A DNA stretch of 64,000 nucleotides from Prochilodus magdalenae (lineage: Eukaryota > Chordata > Actinopteri > Characiformes > Prochilodontidae), in contig JAMWET010001314.1 in the NCBI GenBank assembly GCA_024036415.1, positions 132,501 through 196,500 of the forward strand, read 5' to 3'. Of this stretch, positions 36,287 to 50,424 are shown piece by piece. The first letter of the stretch is position 1; each line of letters starts with the position of its first letter. The translations under genes were made by a program, and so were the position numbers. Under the pieces are notes generated by a model that saw nothing but the letters and a program-made list of their open reading frames with translations, was not told the origin of the DNA and ran no database searches.

Positions 36287-39200
36287 ACATGAACATGGCC
36301 TGCACGCGCCACAGCCACAGCTCCCTGGCCCGTGGTGGCTGTTGAAAGCGATCCTCTGCTGTGAGAATGGCCTTCATTAGCCTGCCGCCTGCAGCCACTG
36401 AGCAGGCCTATTGTTCTCCAAACAAAAAGCACACAAACAGGGCCCAACATGAGCCTCGGGAGTCGCCCGCCAGCAACACAGAGAGAAGGAAAGGAGAGAA
36501 GATGGGGGGGAGGGAGAGGCAAAAAGAAAGAGAGGGAGAATCAGAAAGCCCTCCCCCTACTAATTGAAGAAACCGTGACCAGAAAAGAAACTGTCATGGG
36601 TCAACAGCTTTGCTGGAACACCCTTCCCCTACACACAAACACACACGCAAATCCCCCACTCACCCACCCCATGACTACACTACCAGCGTCTGTCATTAGC
36701 CGACTGAGAGAGAGACATTCAAATTTATCACTCCTGCTGTCCCCAGACCATCTTGGGACATGAGCCTCTTTCTGGACAGGAAGCAGTGGCTGTGTTAATT
36801 ACCCAAAGCTCATCATCAATCAGCACTGTGTGTGTGCGCATGTGTTGGGCAGCCAAGCTCGAGCAGTGCATGCGGGAAGCACTGATAATGACTGATGCCT
36901 CTGGGTGACCGAGCCAGGCATGATGCGGGTTGCCACTGAAACAGAGGCGACATAGAGGATCCATTTCATTGGCAGCATCAGTGCAGGCCTGCTTGTTTTG
37001 TGGGCCTATGATCAATACTCTGCCGGCAAAAGACTCCAATAACTCCCTGCAGATCCTCAGTGTGGAGCTGTCATGACTATACAGTTAAACTCAACCCAGT
37101 GGGAAGTAATAAAAGACTTTTTGTCTGAATTCTGACCTACTCTACTAGTTGGGCAGTGATGGACAATATAATATTTTAGTAATTTGTAATACACATCTGC
37201 ATTTCTGAGCATTGATAAATATCAGTAAACCCAGTGTTTGTGTTTTCTTTCTAATGAAGTTACTGCTGCTTTAATTTCAATAGAATTTTGTGGATTAATC
37301 GATTACTTATATAATTAGTAGCCATTTTAGTACACACCAGGATTCTTGTTAAAAAGCAGCCGGGTAAAGCCATGGGGAATATGAAGAGGGCTGCTTTGGG
37401 TCTGGCTCCAGGTGCAGTGATCTCTACACTAAGCCATAGAGAATAGCTCAGTTTACTTCCTCCAGCTGACGAGGACATTAGGACACCTGCTACATTAGTG
37501 CATCAGACCATATTGCAGTTAATAAGCTAGCAAATTAAACCTGCAACGTGGAGAAATAAAGAGAGAGAGCAAGAGTGTGGGAGAGAGCAAAAGCACAAGA
37601 GAGCAAGAGAAAGAAAGAAAGGGGCAGTAGGGAAGAAAGAGGCAGAGAAAGAAAGGTGAGAAAGAAAATAGAAAAACAGACAAGAACAAAACAATGAAAG
37701 AAAGAGGGATTTAGAAGGAAAGTGCTTAGATCAGTGGAAACGCTAGCATGGCGGTGCAGAAACGGCAGGGTGGCAGACAGGAGAAAATAAGCACACCCTC
37801 GCCACCTGTTCAAGCAGAAGAGCTGATCTAAACCTGACTGCAGCGAGAGGAAGGAAATGACCTCTACATAAGGTGAACAAAACACACAGGATGGCAGAGA
37901 TGCACCCTCCTACACTCGCTGAAACCGCATCATGAGGACACTGTATGGGTCAAGCCTTGGCCTAAACCCACAACTTGCCAGAGTAGAGCCCAGTGAAAGC
38001 CCATGTCCACCAATCCATCCTTTCCTGCCACCCCACACTTCTCTGGCCCTGCTTGTGGCGTGACCTGCAGGATAAAGGGAAGCGCTGGTTCCCTTTGGGC
38101 TCTAGAGCTATTTCAAGGCCACTTCTGCTTCCCACACAGAGCAGGGCAGATGACGAGTCAAGCTCACACATTTTCCACACTTCTCCCACCACATGCTGCA
38201 GCACCCATAGGTCAAGAACCAAAAACAAAAGGGAAAAAAGATGGGCACCGGTCAGCAAATCCATACATACCATACATATGCTACCTCCATACGCAGGACT
38301 CATGTGAGGCACAAGACATGGCTCTTTTTCCAAAATACAGTCAAGTATTGCATCAACACTATAAGGATAATGTAGCTAACAAATAACGATAGTTAAAACC
38401 TTTAATAACCTTAACTTTCCATTTACAAACATAAATCATCATATTTGTCTCAAACAAAGATGGCACAATAACCGCCATCACGATACGAATTGCCATCATT
38501 GTTAGACGGGTGATGACAGAACATGTCATATACAAAGTGCTAAAAAATAAATAAATAAATAAAAAAAACACATCATCTCATTAACAGCACAGTTAGAAGC
38601 CTTCTGTGTGTTTCTCCTAAATGCCACTGGATAACAATGACAAAAAATAAAACAGTGCCTATCACCACAAATGTGGCAAAAAACACCTTTAGTCAACAAA
38701 GCTGAAAGATTTTTTAAAAATTCTAAAAATTTGCCTTTTTTCCCTCACATGGAATCAAAAATTGTAACTGAAACACCAGAATCGATATGAAAAATGGGAA
38801 TCAATAAAATTCAAACAATACTCAACCCTACTGCAGTGACTGACACAGCAGTGGATCTCTCACAGCAGTGTTACTGGAGGTTAAGCCACAGGACCACAGA
38901 ACCACAGAAATTGGTTTCCAGTATTAGATTTTAAGACCTCTGGACTAGAGGATTACTGAACATTACGCCAAGGCGGATACTCTTGCAGGTCTTACTAAGG
39001 GAATTACCATCAGAAATACTGGGCTAAATGTGGGTGGTAACTAAGACATTTTACTCAGTCTTAATAAAATAACTAGACAAGGCTTTTACAGTCCTGTTGC
39101 CTCCACAGATAACTGTGTTTTTTTTATTGTCTGAACAATTGGTCTAGTGAATGCTATTGGGATGTAAAGACTATTTCAAGACAAATAAAAAAAGCATTAA

Positions 39201-40235
39201 AAACAAATTGCCCCTACTCCACCTATAATGTAAGTTATCACAGCTTGTTTCATTGCTCGTTAACATTGTATTCCAAAACAGCATTAACGCTGAGGAATTT
39301 GGAGGTGGCTTATACAAGGACGTGCTCTTGTTACCAACAGAAGTGGTTTACAAATTCAACAGTTTCTCCCTGACACAGATTCTTGTTACAAGATCAAGTC
39401 CGAACCTGTGAAACCAAATGGGTGACCAACAGGGCAGGTGTGTAATGGGGCAGAGAGTGCACACAGTGTTCAATTCCAGCAGCACTGTTGTGTCTGATCC
39501 ACTCATACCATGTTCCCCTACCCAGGCAAATATTTGGGGGTCCTCTTCATGAACAGCTTGAAGAGAGGCTAAAAATTACAGACAAAAACAGATGGACTAC
39601 AGTCTGTAACTGCAGAACTACAAAGTGCACATTTAAGATATACCATGTATAAAGGTTTATGATCCATTTGTAGATACCAGTATGGCTTGTTGCAAACATC
39701 AGACACACTGATCTGACTACGGGGTAAACGAATTTGGCTAAACCAATTAACGCCCTAGTTTTGCATTCTCCCTGTAATCACGTTTCTTCACAGTCTGAAC
39801 AGGTGACACCTGCATCTGAGCACACAGCAGAGATGCTCCAGCTGCTATGAGTCTCGGTCTCTCGCTCTCTCGCTCTCTCTGTCTCTTTCAAATTAATGAC
39901 AAAGCACAAGGCGTTTTCTCAAATAAAATATGACTGCTGGATGCTGGAGCTTGTGTGCTTAAATGGTGCGCTATGCTTTGAGAATTTACAGTACACTCAG
40001 GCCTTGGCTGAGACAGCCTGGCACACACTCCTGCGGGCACCAATGTGGTGCAGTGGGCGTGGGAGTGGACAGGCTGCAGCTGTCCTGTGCTGGACACTGT
40101 CTTAGGGAAGGAGGAGTGACAGCAGGCAGCCATGACGCCAAAGCCGGGAGAGTTCACTGGGGTCAAACGCACCATGCCAACGTCACCGGGCAGGACACAA
40201 AGCAGCAATGCGGCCAGGAGACAATAAGAAGAACA

Positions 40236-40330
40236 TGACAGAAACTAAATATTTGCAGATATAAGCAATGCACACTGTGTGAGCATGTTTCATACATTTT
40301 CATACAAAAGCAGCGATAACGTCCAAGTTT
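40236..40330 (+). repeat. direct repeat, copy A
   Basis: TGACAGAAACTAAATATTTG onwards is nearly identical to copy B at 40927-41030 for the first 62 bases or so, then matches again at AAAAGCAG.GATAA. The copies lie 691 bp apart. Confidence 0.85.
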
Positions 40331-40926
40331 AACATTTCTTCTTTTTTTAAATGCTCATTTCTAGTTTGGTCAGCTTCCATATGCTTCTGTTGTCTTCGGT
40401 TTCACTCTTGTCTTCAGATTCATTGTACAAACATCAAATTTTAAATATGCTGTGTTTTTTGAGACATCCCAGGCATAGTTACACCTGATAGGTCATGAAG
40501 ACCAACCTCCTACAGCTCCGCCCTATACATCCTCCTTACAGTCAAAATACATTTCAGATTTCTTTCAAGTCTTTATACATAGTTTATCTGACAGTTCTAC
40601 CTGATCTTGGCTTCTTTTTTAAACAATGAAATCACAATTTAATAAAGTCCAATATTTTAGTTGCAAGTGCTGCACTTAAGTTTTAGTGTGAAAACTGAAC
40701 ACACAGAGCTTCAACAACAACACAGCTACAACATACCGGTAGTTTAGCACACTATATCCAAAGGGCAAGCCTCAAGTTGGAAGCTGGGCATTTTTATTTA
40801 TCGTCTGTTGTGGATCGTATACGCAATTGTTTCAGAACTACCTCTGGAAAATAAAACAGCACTTAATTGTTGCACTGACTGAAAATGTCTTGAGGCCAGG
40901 AGAGATAAAGAGTGAGAAGTGGTATG

Positions 40927-41030
40927 TGACAGAAACTACATATTTGCAGATATAAGCAATGCACACTGTGTGAGCGTGTTTCATACATATCAGGACATAA
41001 ATGAGAAAAGCAGTGATAATGTTTAATGTC
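40927..41030 (+). repeat. direct repeat, copy B
   Basis: Second copy of the block at 40236, with a few substitutions and about 9 extra bases before AAAAGCAGTGATAATG. Confidence 0.85.
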
Positions 41031-44000
41031 AGAATTGACAGAACAGTCCTTACGATTGCATATACAAATAAGACTGCAGTCTTGAACTTTGCTGTGTTTA
41101 TACACAATACATGTGGCTCATAAGTACGACTCCATGTCCTGATGCTGTACAAGAACATACTAGTGTGTGAGAGAGTATCTATGTTTCACACGCTTGTGTT
41201 GCAAATGACCCATCTGTTTTAATCAAGTCTGTGTGTAATATGCTGCTGGCAAGCAGATGTGGACAGCTGCATGAGCTCTCCTTCTCTCTTTTTCTCCTCT
41301 CTGTATCTGCTGCCCACATACTTCTGCACCCCAATCTCCACTGGCACACCGACACACCCAGGACTTGCTTCCCTTGCTTCCGGATCAACATTCCCACCCT
41401 GAATATCCCTGCTTTCAGGCACTTTTCCATTTCCCTTTCCATCTAGTCTCAGAGAGCAAAAAACAGTTAAATCTTCAGAGAAGGCTGCAAACTCAACAGC
41501 ACAGCTTTCAAAAGCACGCCATCTGATGCCATTCTGACACTCTAACATGACAGTGTTTCCCTCAGTTTGCACCATATTTAGGTGTGTGCAGCGTGTGCAG
41601 AGCCAAGCAGAGAAATCCACTTAGCCAGATCCAGATAGCCATGCAAAGCAGCAACTGAAAAACGTTCAGTCGGGCCCAGTGTGCAGCTTTTGTAACGGCC
41701 ATGCTGACCTTTCCACTCAGTTACCAAGAACTTTCATGAATACCTAAGTTTTATATTTTAAAACATTTCTTAAAGCTGGTCTGTCTCAGATCATTCTTTC
41801 AAAATGTCTTTGTACACTAGATCCCATTAAAGAACATAAGCTTACCAATTGTAAGAAAACAGACGTTGATATTTCTACCTCACACACATACAGTGCAGTG
41901 GTGTGAATGGAATTCTACTTTTGGTTACTAGTTACTTTTATCTTTATTTGGTGTCATTAAAGTTTGCCAATGATTAAAGTGTTCAAGCACTGCTTGGTGC
42001 CAGTGAACTAGGACATGTGCTTATAACTGGATCAAATATTCATAAATTTGAAGTAAACGTTTTAACTGCTTTTCTTGATAGAACCGACAAAAACTCTCCT
42101 GGCTCAATGTCTCACCCACTGCCTGGACAGGCTGAAATACATGTTCATATTTTTTATTTGTATTAAAGTGTACCTGATTTAAAGTAATTTAAATGTATAC
42201 TTCCATTTCCTCATTATTTCTAAACTTATACAGCCCGGAGGGCCAATTTTTTCAATCTCATTATCCTACAATGTTCTTCTGTTCCAAAAAATATTATGCT
42301 CACTCTGAGATAATTTAGAAAACTTCTTTGGTGACAGCTGTCACTGTTTGAAAAAGAAAGTCTAGGGAAGAAAATGCCGCAGACAGGTTGGCATGCGGCA
42401 ACAAGGGGGCTCATAATGCAAGTGAAACACAACCCCAACAAACAGCTGTGTCTATGGACAATATCCAAATAAAAAGGGATTTTATTCAAAACAACATCCT
42501 GAGCTTTCGAGTCAAAAACAAAACAAGGATGAACCTCAAACAGCTAACAGTTCTCTACACAGTGCAGCACACAGAAATATAAACACCGGCTTCTGCACCT
42601 AAACACTGTGCACTGAAACTTAAACCAAGCAATCATATACACCAGTGGGCCTCTCTTCAGTCTATTTTACAAAGACAACGTCAAACATTACAGGAATCAC
42701 GTTTATAACTGCCTGATTCTACTCAGCCAAACAAAGTAAAATTGGTATATTCAGTCTGTGGTACCGTACATATGGAGGTCTTTTGCCTTTGTTTATGAAT
42801 TTTCACGCGTTTAGGTGTAGAACATGCTTATGTGAGGTTTTAGTTTCAAAAATGGATTTCTGAATGTGCTCAGTTGGAGCTCATTTGAGCAGTTAATTGG
42901 GCATCTCTTCTCCTCTTACACTGCACATCAAACAAGAGCCATTGGGGCAAAAAAATTGAGTTGGTTCCAGAGGTTCAGTCGTCCACATCCAAATTGGGCT
43001 TAAGAACAGGATAAAATTGTGTATGCCCAGCTTAATGTTCATATTCTGTAGGAATTGTGTTCCTGTAAATGTTCACAGTACAGATTTGCCAAATAAATAT
43101 CAACCCCCATTTATCAGTTATGAAGTGTTATAATCTACCAGTAATATTAGTCACAAAGAACACTACCTCTTCAACGAGTAAATAAATCTAATATTGAGTA
43201 TGCTAAAAATGCATTTCATATTTATTATATCCTCTACCCCTACTACAACCCTACCTTCAGTCAGAAGCTAAAAAGTTTATCTTGCTGTAGGTTATACAGT
43301 TATTTGGAGTGAGACACAGGTTAATCACTCGCTGAGAAACAATGCCAGTACATATTAATCGGAGGTGTATGCTCAGCACAGACACAGAAAAGCTTTAGGT
43401 AGACAGGCTGATGTTTGACAGCTCAGGACTTTAGGGGGGGAGATGTTGCACAATCATGGCGAGCTCCTTCCAATTACACACCGCAAGATCAGTGCTTAAA
43501 TTATCACTAACGAAAGTTACTGGAGCACAACACAAGTACACATGTGCACGGGACTGACTTCGGGCTGTTGTTTCCCAATAAGCACACTGGAGCCTAAAAA
43601 CACACAGGCCACAAATGCCCAACCCCCCAACCGCTGCCAAGCATCTGGCTATTCCCTGAGCATGCACAGCAGTCCTAATCTAGTCACACACATGCATTGA
43701 CCCTAATACCAGCTTGATGTCCATCAGAGTGTAAGAACAGACACAGCCTACACATGATCAGCCTATAGCATGCTCTCCCATCAGAGCGCGGAAACATCTA
43801 TTAGTCATACAGTATTCTCTTCTCAGCTCTTACTCCTCTTCCTTCTTCAAGTGCTCCATTATGAAGGCAAAGGACACAGATAAAGCCACAGCAAGCTGAA
43901 GAGCTATTTTAATGCTTATATAGTTAATAATGGCACATTCTTCCTATGGTGCAGATGCCCCAAGATTTCCCCGATGTGTTCTCGTTAAATTGTCTGTTGC

Positions 44001-47000
44001 ACAAAATATCATATAAACTATAATAATCACTAACTACTGTTTAAATCAGTGCATCAAGTTTTCTACAGAGATAATAACACCAAACAGCTTTGAGTGTTTT
44101 TACAATGCTACTCCATCAGGGGTCCTGAAAAATGGTTATGCAGTGCTGCTAGAGAGTAATGATTTTTAGACTACAGTGGTAATCTTTGGGGACCCTGCCG
44201 ATTCCTGCCCCGACCAGGCTGCCATTTAATTAACCTCAAGTTCCACCAAAGACAAGAGAAATTCTCAAAGGGACAGGGCCTACTAAAACCACAATAGCCC
44301 TTTTTTAGGAGTTCACATGTAAAACACTGCTTTTAGCTCCATTACATCCAAACTGAGCAAAATGGCTAGTGCAGAGTTCAGCTACTGGTACACTGAGAGT
44401 CCTTAAATAGTGGTATTTAAAATAAATACATACATAAAAATAAAAAACACTGCTTTGACAATAAGGAGGATGACTATAATGATACTGTCATACTGAAATA
44501 TATCTATTTGTACACCTTTGACAGTGAAATCTGCCCTTTACACTGACATTTCAAGATAAATGGTACATAATTACTTTCATTCATTACAATTCATTTGCTC
44601 CCCTTCACCTATAAATTTAGCATAACTGAGATATAAGGTATGAGATGAGAGGAAATAGACCTATACTGTTAAAGTGTGACTCAAACTGTATTGTTACACT
44701 ACTCTGAAATGTGTAGGCAGTAACAGCGATTAAAAGAGACCTATCAGCAGAACTAAACACACACAGTTGTATGTATGTGTTCTGGTGTTTGTGCCCTAAT
44801 GTATGTGCATTGTTAAGTATAAGGGAGGAGATTTCTTTGTTTGTGTTTGGCTTGCTGCACTCGTCATTGCCGTGACTAAATTTCAGGACTACAAAAGGGC
44901 ATCATAGTCTCACTGATGTTATCTACTAGGACTGCATACCGATTATTCCAGCAATGCTAGTGACGGCAACATCATTTCAGTTTCGCTGTGCGCTGTCAGG
45001 TATTTGGGGAATACAATAGGATTCTTCAGTTGAACGAGAGGCTGGAAGAATAGAAACATATTTTACTTAGAGAATGCAAGTTAAAATAACAAGAGAGAGA
45101 AAACAGAAAGAAAGGAGGAAAGAAAAAAGGCCATAAAGACCCACTTTCATTACAAAAAAAATGACTGGAGTATTTCACTCAAATACTGAAGATAAAAAAA
45201 AGAATTACATTTTAAAGCACTATAGAAATCTCTAAATATAGATATTTACTACCACCATTTACAAACTGCCTGGCACTAACTTATCAGACCTTATTATTCT
45301 CTCAATACTGAAAGAGGCAGCTGTTCAGTGTTCTTCAAAAGGACAGTTTGGCCTTAAAACAAGCATCTTCGTCAGCAGCAATAGTTACATATTTTAATTT
45401 GCTTAGCTGTCAGTTCAGATAACATTGACAATTAGAATATTGTGGCAGTTTAACATAATTATAGTAATTTGGCGGTCCTCTATGACAATATATACACACA
45501 TCGCACTAAGGACATCCTACCGCACACACCGCAATTTAACTTGGTACAATTTAACATTCCCCAGCAGACACATGCACAGAAAGTGCTTTTTGGCAAGTTT
45601 AAAAAAAAAAGAAAAAGAAAAGAAAAACTGGCAAAACCCAAAGTAGCCCAAACATAGCTTGTCTTGGAGACGCTGTAACATGCCATGTTTCCATTACACT
45701 GGGAGAGGAAAGCCTCGTAGACCATAGCATGGCCAAGTACAGGGGAATGTCTGCCCCCACAGTGACCCCTGTAAATGTCCTTCTGAGTTACAGTTGCCCA
45801 GGTAAGAAAATTACACTCAGAGGCAGTTTTAAAAGTGGATTGGGTTTTCCAACTAGTTCGAGCAATCCCACTGACAACAAAGAGAATTCGCTCAGCATTC
45901 GCCCACATTAAAAATGCATTCTCCAGGATATCTGCAGTCGGACGGCAGCCAGCGAGGGTACGGAGCTGACCTACTAAGTGGAGCCTGCATAAAAAGAACA
46001 CTGGAGTTTCAGAGGGACTGCTCGAGATGCTGCCCTCTTCTACAAGAGTCGTTATTTTTACACAGGCCTGCTTCCATAACTGTACGCAGCCAGGACAAGT
46101 CACAAAGGACTTGTTACAGCATTTTCACTACTTGTGATGTGCATTCCCAGAGTTCTATATGCTGGATAGAAGAGGTAATGTAGCGTAGAGTCTGTGGTAC
46201 AAATAAGAGTGGAAAAGAAAAGAAGAAGGGAAAAAAGTCCATTTTAGCTGAGCTCTGATCACACAACTCCCTTGGAGAAAAACTACATGAAAAAGTGAAT
46301 CAGAAACGACAGAGGATTCATGTCCAAACACTCATCTTCTCACAGTCACATATCAAAACTCAATCAGCTAGTGTTACAATCTACAGAGTATGTTATGCTA
46401 CCGGAACAAAAGTCTCATCTGTTACAGGAAAGAGAAGGAAGTTTAGGCTAAGGGTGGGCCAGACATAATACAGATCATGATAGTCATATGGAAGTTGCTA
46501 AACAGAAAATAAATGTGCATATGGCATTGTCTGCACACACTGTCTATGCATTTGCTGAATTTAACATATGGGAAAAAAAGTTTTCCCCATATGGGGAAAA
46601 AACATCATTTCTAAATGACAGTATGCTAAATTAAAAAAAAAACAGTAGTTGTGCATTTAAAATGTGTATAATGTTAACCCATTTTTATTTGGAAAATTAA
46701 GAAAACATTTAATTTGACAGTGGGTATCCAACCTTCACAGCTGTGTGTTCTAAGCATTGCATGCACATTGGAATGGACAAAATGCACAAAAGGTATAAAG
46801 ACTAAGCTTAGAGATGGCACAATATCACTACTCTTCTTTGATATCAATATTGAAAATGTGTAACTAATGTGGGCAATTGTTCTGCTATGTTGTCTATAAA
46901 TGCTGCTCAGGTTCAATATGTGCCATTTTGGAACCAAAGCATTTCACTTACGACAAGCAGCTAAAAGTAGGCCATCATGCACCAGCTACACAAACACACA

Positions 47001-48955
47001 TGAAGAAATACCAAGCTAACATAATAACATTATACAACAGCAATGCGTGCTCTTTCAGGCTACGTTTGTTACAGGACTGGATTCAATTTGCCCGGTAAAA
47101 TTGATCCAAAAAAAAAAGGGCTAAAAGCGAATCGGCTTTTTCTCACTTAAGTTGTTGTTCACAAGCTCTCGATAATGTGTCAAATTAGCTCATGAATTTT
47201 AGAAGTGATGAGACACACATTATACTCCGAAAAGCGTAACGTGACAATCTGTAATGATCTCATTTTGCTCACATACATTTCGCCACACTATTCGCTACAC
47301 TCTGGGGCTGAAACATAAACGCTGCACCAAATTGCAGAGGTGGCAGCTGCAGGGATCCTGAACATGGCTCCGATCCCTCTTTGGCTCTTGACCACAATGA
47401 GATTCTTCTCCTATTATGCCCTGTGTGCAAGCTCAAATATCTCTACATTACTCAGAGTGAAGCCCTACTATACTGCATGTTTCTGGACACCCTCTCGCAA
47501 CTCAACTGTAGAGACATCTGCCGCAAGAAGCTGCAGCAATGCTCTCATCACACCCAGCTCCCTATATCTACACATGCAGCATGCATTACTTCTGCATGGC
47601 TGTAAATGTAGGTCAAACACAGCCACCCATACCTGATACCATTAGACCAAGCACTGAGGGTGGTGGGGCAGTGGAGGGCAGACGGAGATGGGCTGTGGCA
47701 GTTCAGGCCTTCACCCCTCCAGCCTTGAGGCACAATACTGCAACCATACCACCACCCTGTCTAAAACAGTCATCAGCTGGCATATAATCGAGGAGAAATA
47801 CATAAAAATAGATATTCCAAAAAGAATGACTCAGTATAAGCCAGGCAGAATGTAGGCTACTCGTCCTGGCATCTATTTGGACAACCATGAAAAAGAGAGG
47901 TTTTTAAACAGAGGTTGTGGAAAAGATATAAGAACGCAGACAAAGTCCATTATCTGTTAATTTCATCTGTAAATCTGGGACATGCTGTACTCAACTACCT
48001 GGCAGATTAGAATGTCATGAGCGTGTTACATGCCTCAGATTCTCAGTTCCTAAGTCAGCAACCTGCAACAAACAGCATTAAATCCTGCCCTTCCTGCGGC
48101 AGGCATTTTTGAGTCAAGAAGTGCTTTGCTGTTCTAATTTAATGCCTGTAATGACGGAAGCTTTTAAACGCACATACTCATACAAAACTGATCCGGAAAT
48201 CATCTATGGTAACGTGAGCCATATGGAGAGGTCGGTCATGGGAACAGCAGTGGCCCCAAGGAACATCGCAGATGCTGGAACTCAACATACAAAGACGGTT
48301 TTGGGCTAAAACTTGCTTGTTTGTGAACATTTTAAGCACGTCCCATTTGCCTCTGAACAACGCAGAGGGTCGGTGCTGACTGTGCACTGGAGAATACTAT
48401 TTCACATCCTGCTCCCAAATAGTAACACATGGCATCAAGACATGCTTGCACTCTGAGCCAGCACTGCTGTGCTAATTGAACTGAACAATGCTAGCGCAGG
48501 AACTCAGGATGTAAAGGTAAAGAGCTATCTGGCAGGCTATCTGGCTACAGTACACAAAGTCTTCAGTGAACGAGCCTTACAACATGGCTAAAAATAGAAA
48601 AAGAACAACATATACATTTCAGATAATCTACTAACGTCACAGTCTAATGAACATCAGCAAATGATCTTTGGCAGGAATTTGGGGAATGAGGAAGTAGCTA
48701 ATCAACACTGGTAATATTACACCACCACACACACAAACCTAAACACAGTGTACAGGTCAGTAGTACCACCATAGATCATCAACACAGACAAGGAGGACAG
48801 TGCACATTGGCTTTATCTGGCCTTCTTGAGTCTCTACATCCTTAAGAAACAGCAATACATTTTCGTGTGTAAAAACAAACCAGCCATAATGAGCCCCTGC
48901 CCCAAAAACAAGCCTAAGAAATAGTAAAATTGTAAAAGCTACCTAAGAAATAGTA

Positions 48956-48957
48956 GT

Positions 48958-48989
<32 letters not shown>

Positions 48990-48990
48990 C
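48956..48990. repeat. (AAC)n microsatellite
   Basis: About 11 AAC units. Confidence 0.97.
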
Positions 48991-49039
48991 TTCACCTCCA
49001 CCCTCTGTAAATCTATTTCCATCATAATACTGCACTAGA

Positions 49040-49225
49040 CTAGGTGTGTCCTATCTTCAAAGGCCTGTGTGCTGTGGGTTTATATTCATGATCAATTGTT
49101 TACAGAGTGAGACCAACTGATTTAACAAGTAGAATCAGGTGAACTCCTGCAAAACAGGAAAAATAAAGACCCGCAGCCACACCAAGCCTTTGTGGTTAGG
49201 ACTGGATAACCCTGTTCTAGACATT
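49040..49225 (+). repeat. probable fish interspersed repeat
   Basis: AAGACCCGCAGCCACACCAA, CCTTTGTGGTTAGGACTGGA and TAACCCTGTTCTAGAC resemble a recurrent teleost non-coding repeat that ends with '...AGGACTGG.TACCCCTG'. It is assigned from memory of the pattern, with low certainty. Confidence 0.35.
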
Positions 49226-50424
49226 AAACAGACAGTAATTAACACCAATCCAAATCAAACAAAATAGCAAAAAACCCTGAGAAAGGCACAGCGACAAAAA
49301 CATCAGACAAAGCCGATTCACAGATCTGCTCATTTCCTGCCCCAAACCTCTCAGGACATGCAGAGGAATGGAGTGTGTGAACACTAGACAGGCTGAGCAG
49401 ACAGGAGAGGCCCATCTTTCAAGAGGGCCTGCTCACCTCGAGGGAGCAGATGGTCGGTGGCTCGCGCCTAGGCAGGTAATTCATTAAGGGCACTTTCTGC
49501 CCACACCAAGCATGTACCAGAAGCTCCATATTATCATATCACAGGCAGGAGGCGGGGGGCATCTCAGGCGACCTGCTGTCACCGCGACAGAGACAGATAA
49601 GGCACAAGAAACAACAGAGAGATGTTTCAGTGTTATCTTGCTGTGGCAATCCACCTTTCTGTTCACCGCTTTTAAGAAATAAGCCCCACACTTGCTGAAG
49701 GGAGTGCAAGCAGGTGGCTGGGGGAAACTGATCAGGGTTTTACACTTATGTAAAAAGACCAAACAGGCCATACATGTACTGTACCCCACTCTGTGGGCTT
49801 AAAGGCGAATTCTGCAGATTTTTAATAAATAACAATCTAAACATTTTAATCACTGATATGTGAACAATAATTCAGAGTGACTTGATGCTCTTAACTCACA
49901 TGGTTTGTAAAACCATTTCTAGGAATCAAGCAACACATCTGCAACCATTTCACGTTTTACGTTTTTTGTGATGGAGCTTTAAGAAACACTAAACACACCT
50001 GACGCCTGGCTCTTATCATCACTGTTGACTGACTCTGACTCACCAGGTTTTTCTCGAGCAGCGCATTTTACATCAAAACGGCTCTTAATGACTGTTTACA
50101 TCTTAATGAGCCAATCTGCAGATGTTTAGAAACTTTGGTGGAATTCCCCTTTAAACTCATTTCAGACAGAGCAAGAGGAGGTAGCAAGAGTGGAGGAGAG
50201 AGGCAGAGAGAAAGAGAGAGAAAAGGCTGAGACTAGACACACTTTAATGAAACATAAACAGAAGCAGCCCTAAAGAAAGACAGCTAAACATCACGTTTGT
50301 GACCAAAACAAACACACATCACACCGGCACCCTCCCCAGCACTTCAACACCAAACAGCAACCCACCGCCCCACGCACTCTTCTTTACCATGCTTTCACAG
50401 ACAGACAGTGGGACAGATAGTTAC

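Noticed and set aside
45480..46103. 207-codon minus-strand open frame
   Set aside because: No recognisable domain, Cys/Trp/Ser-rich composition typical of a chance frame, and no splice or promoter context.
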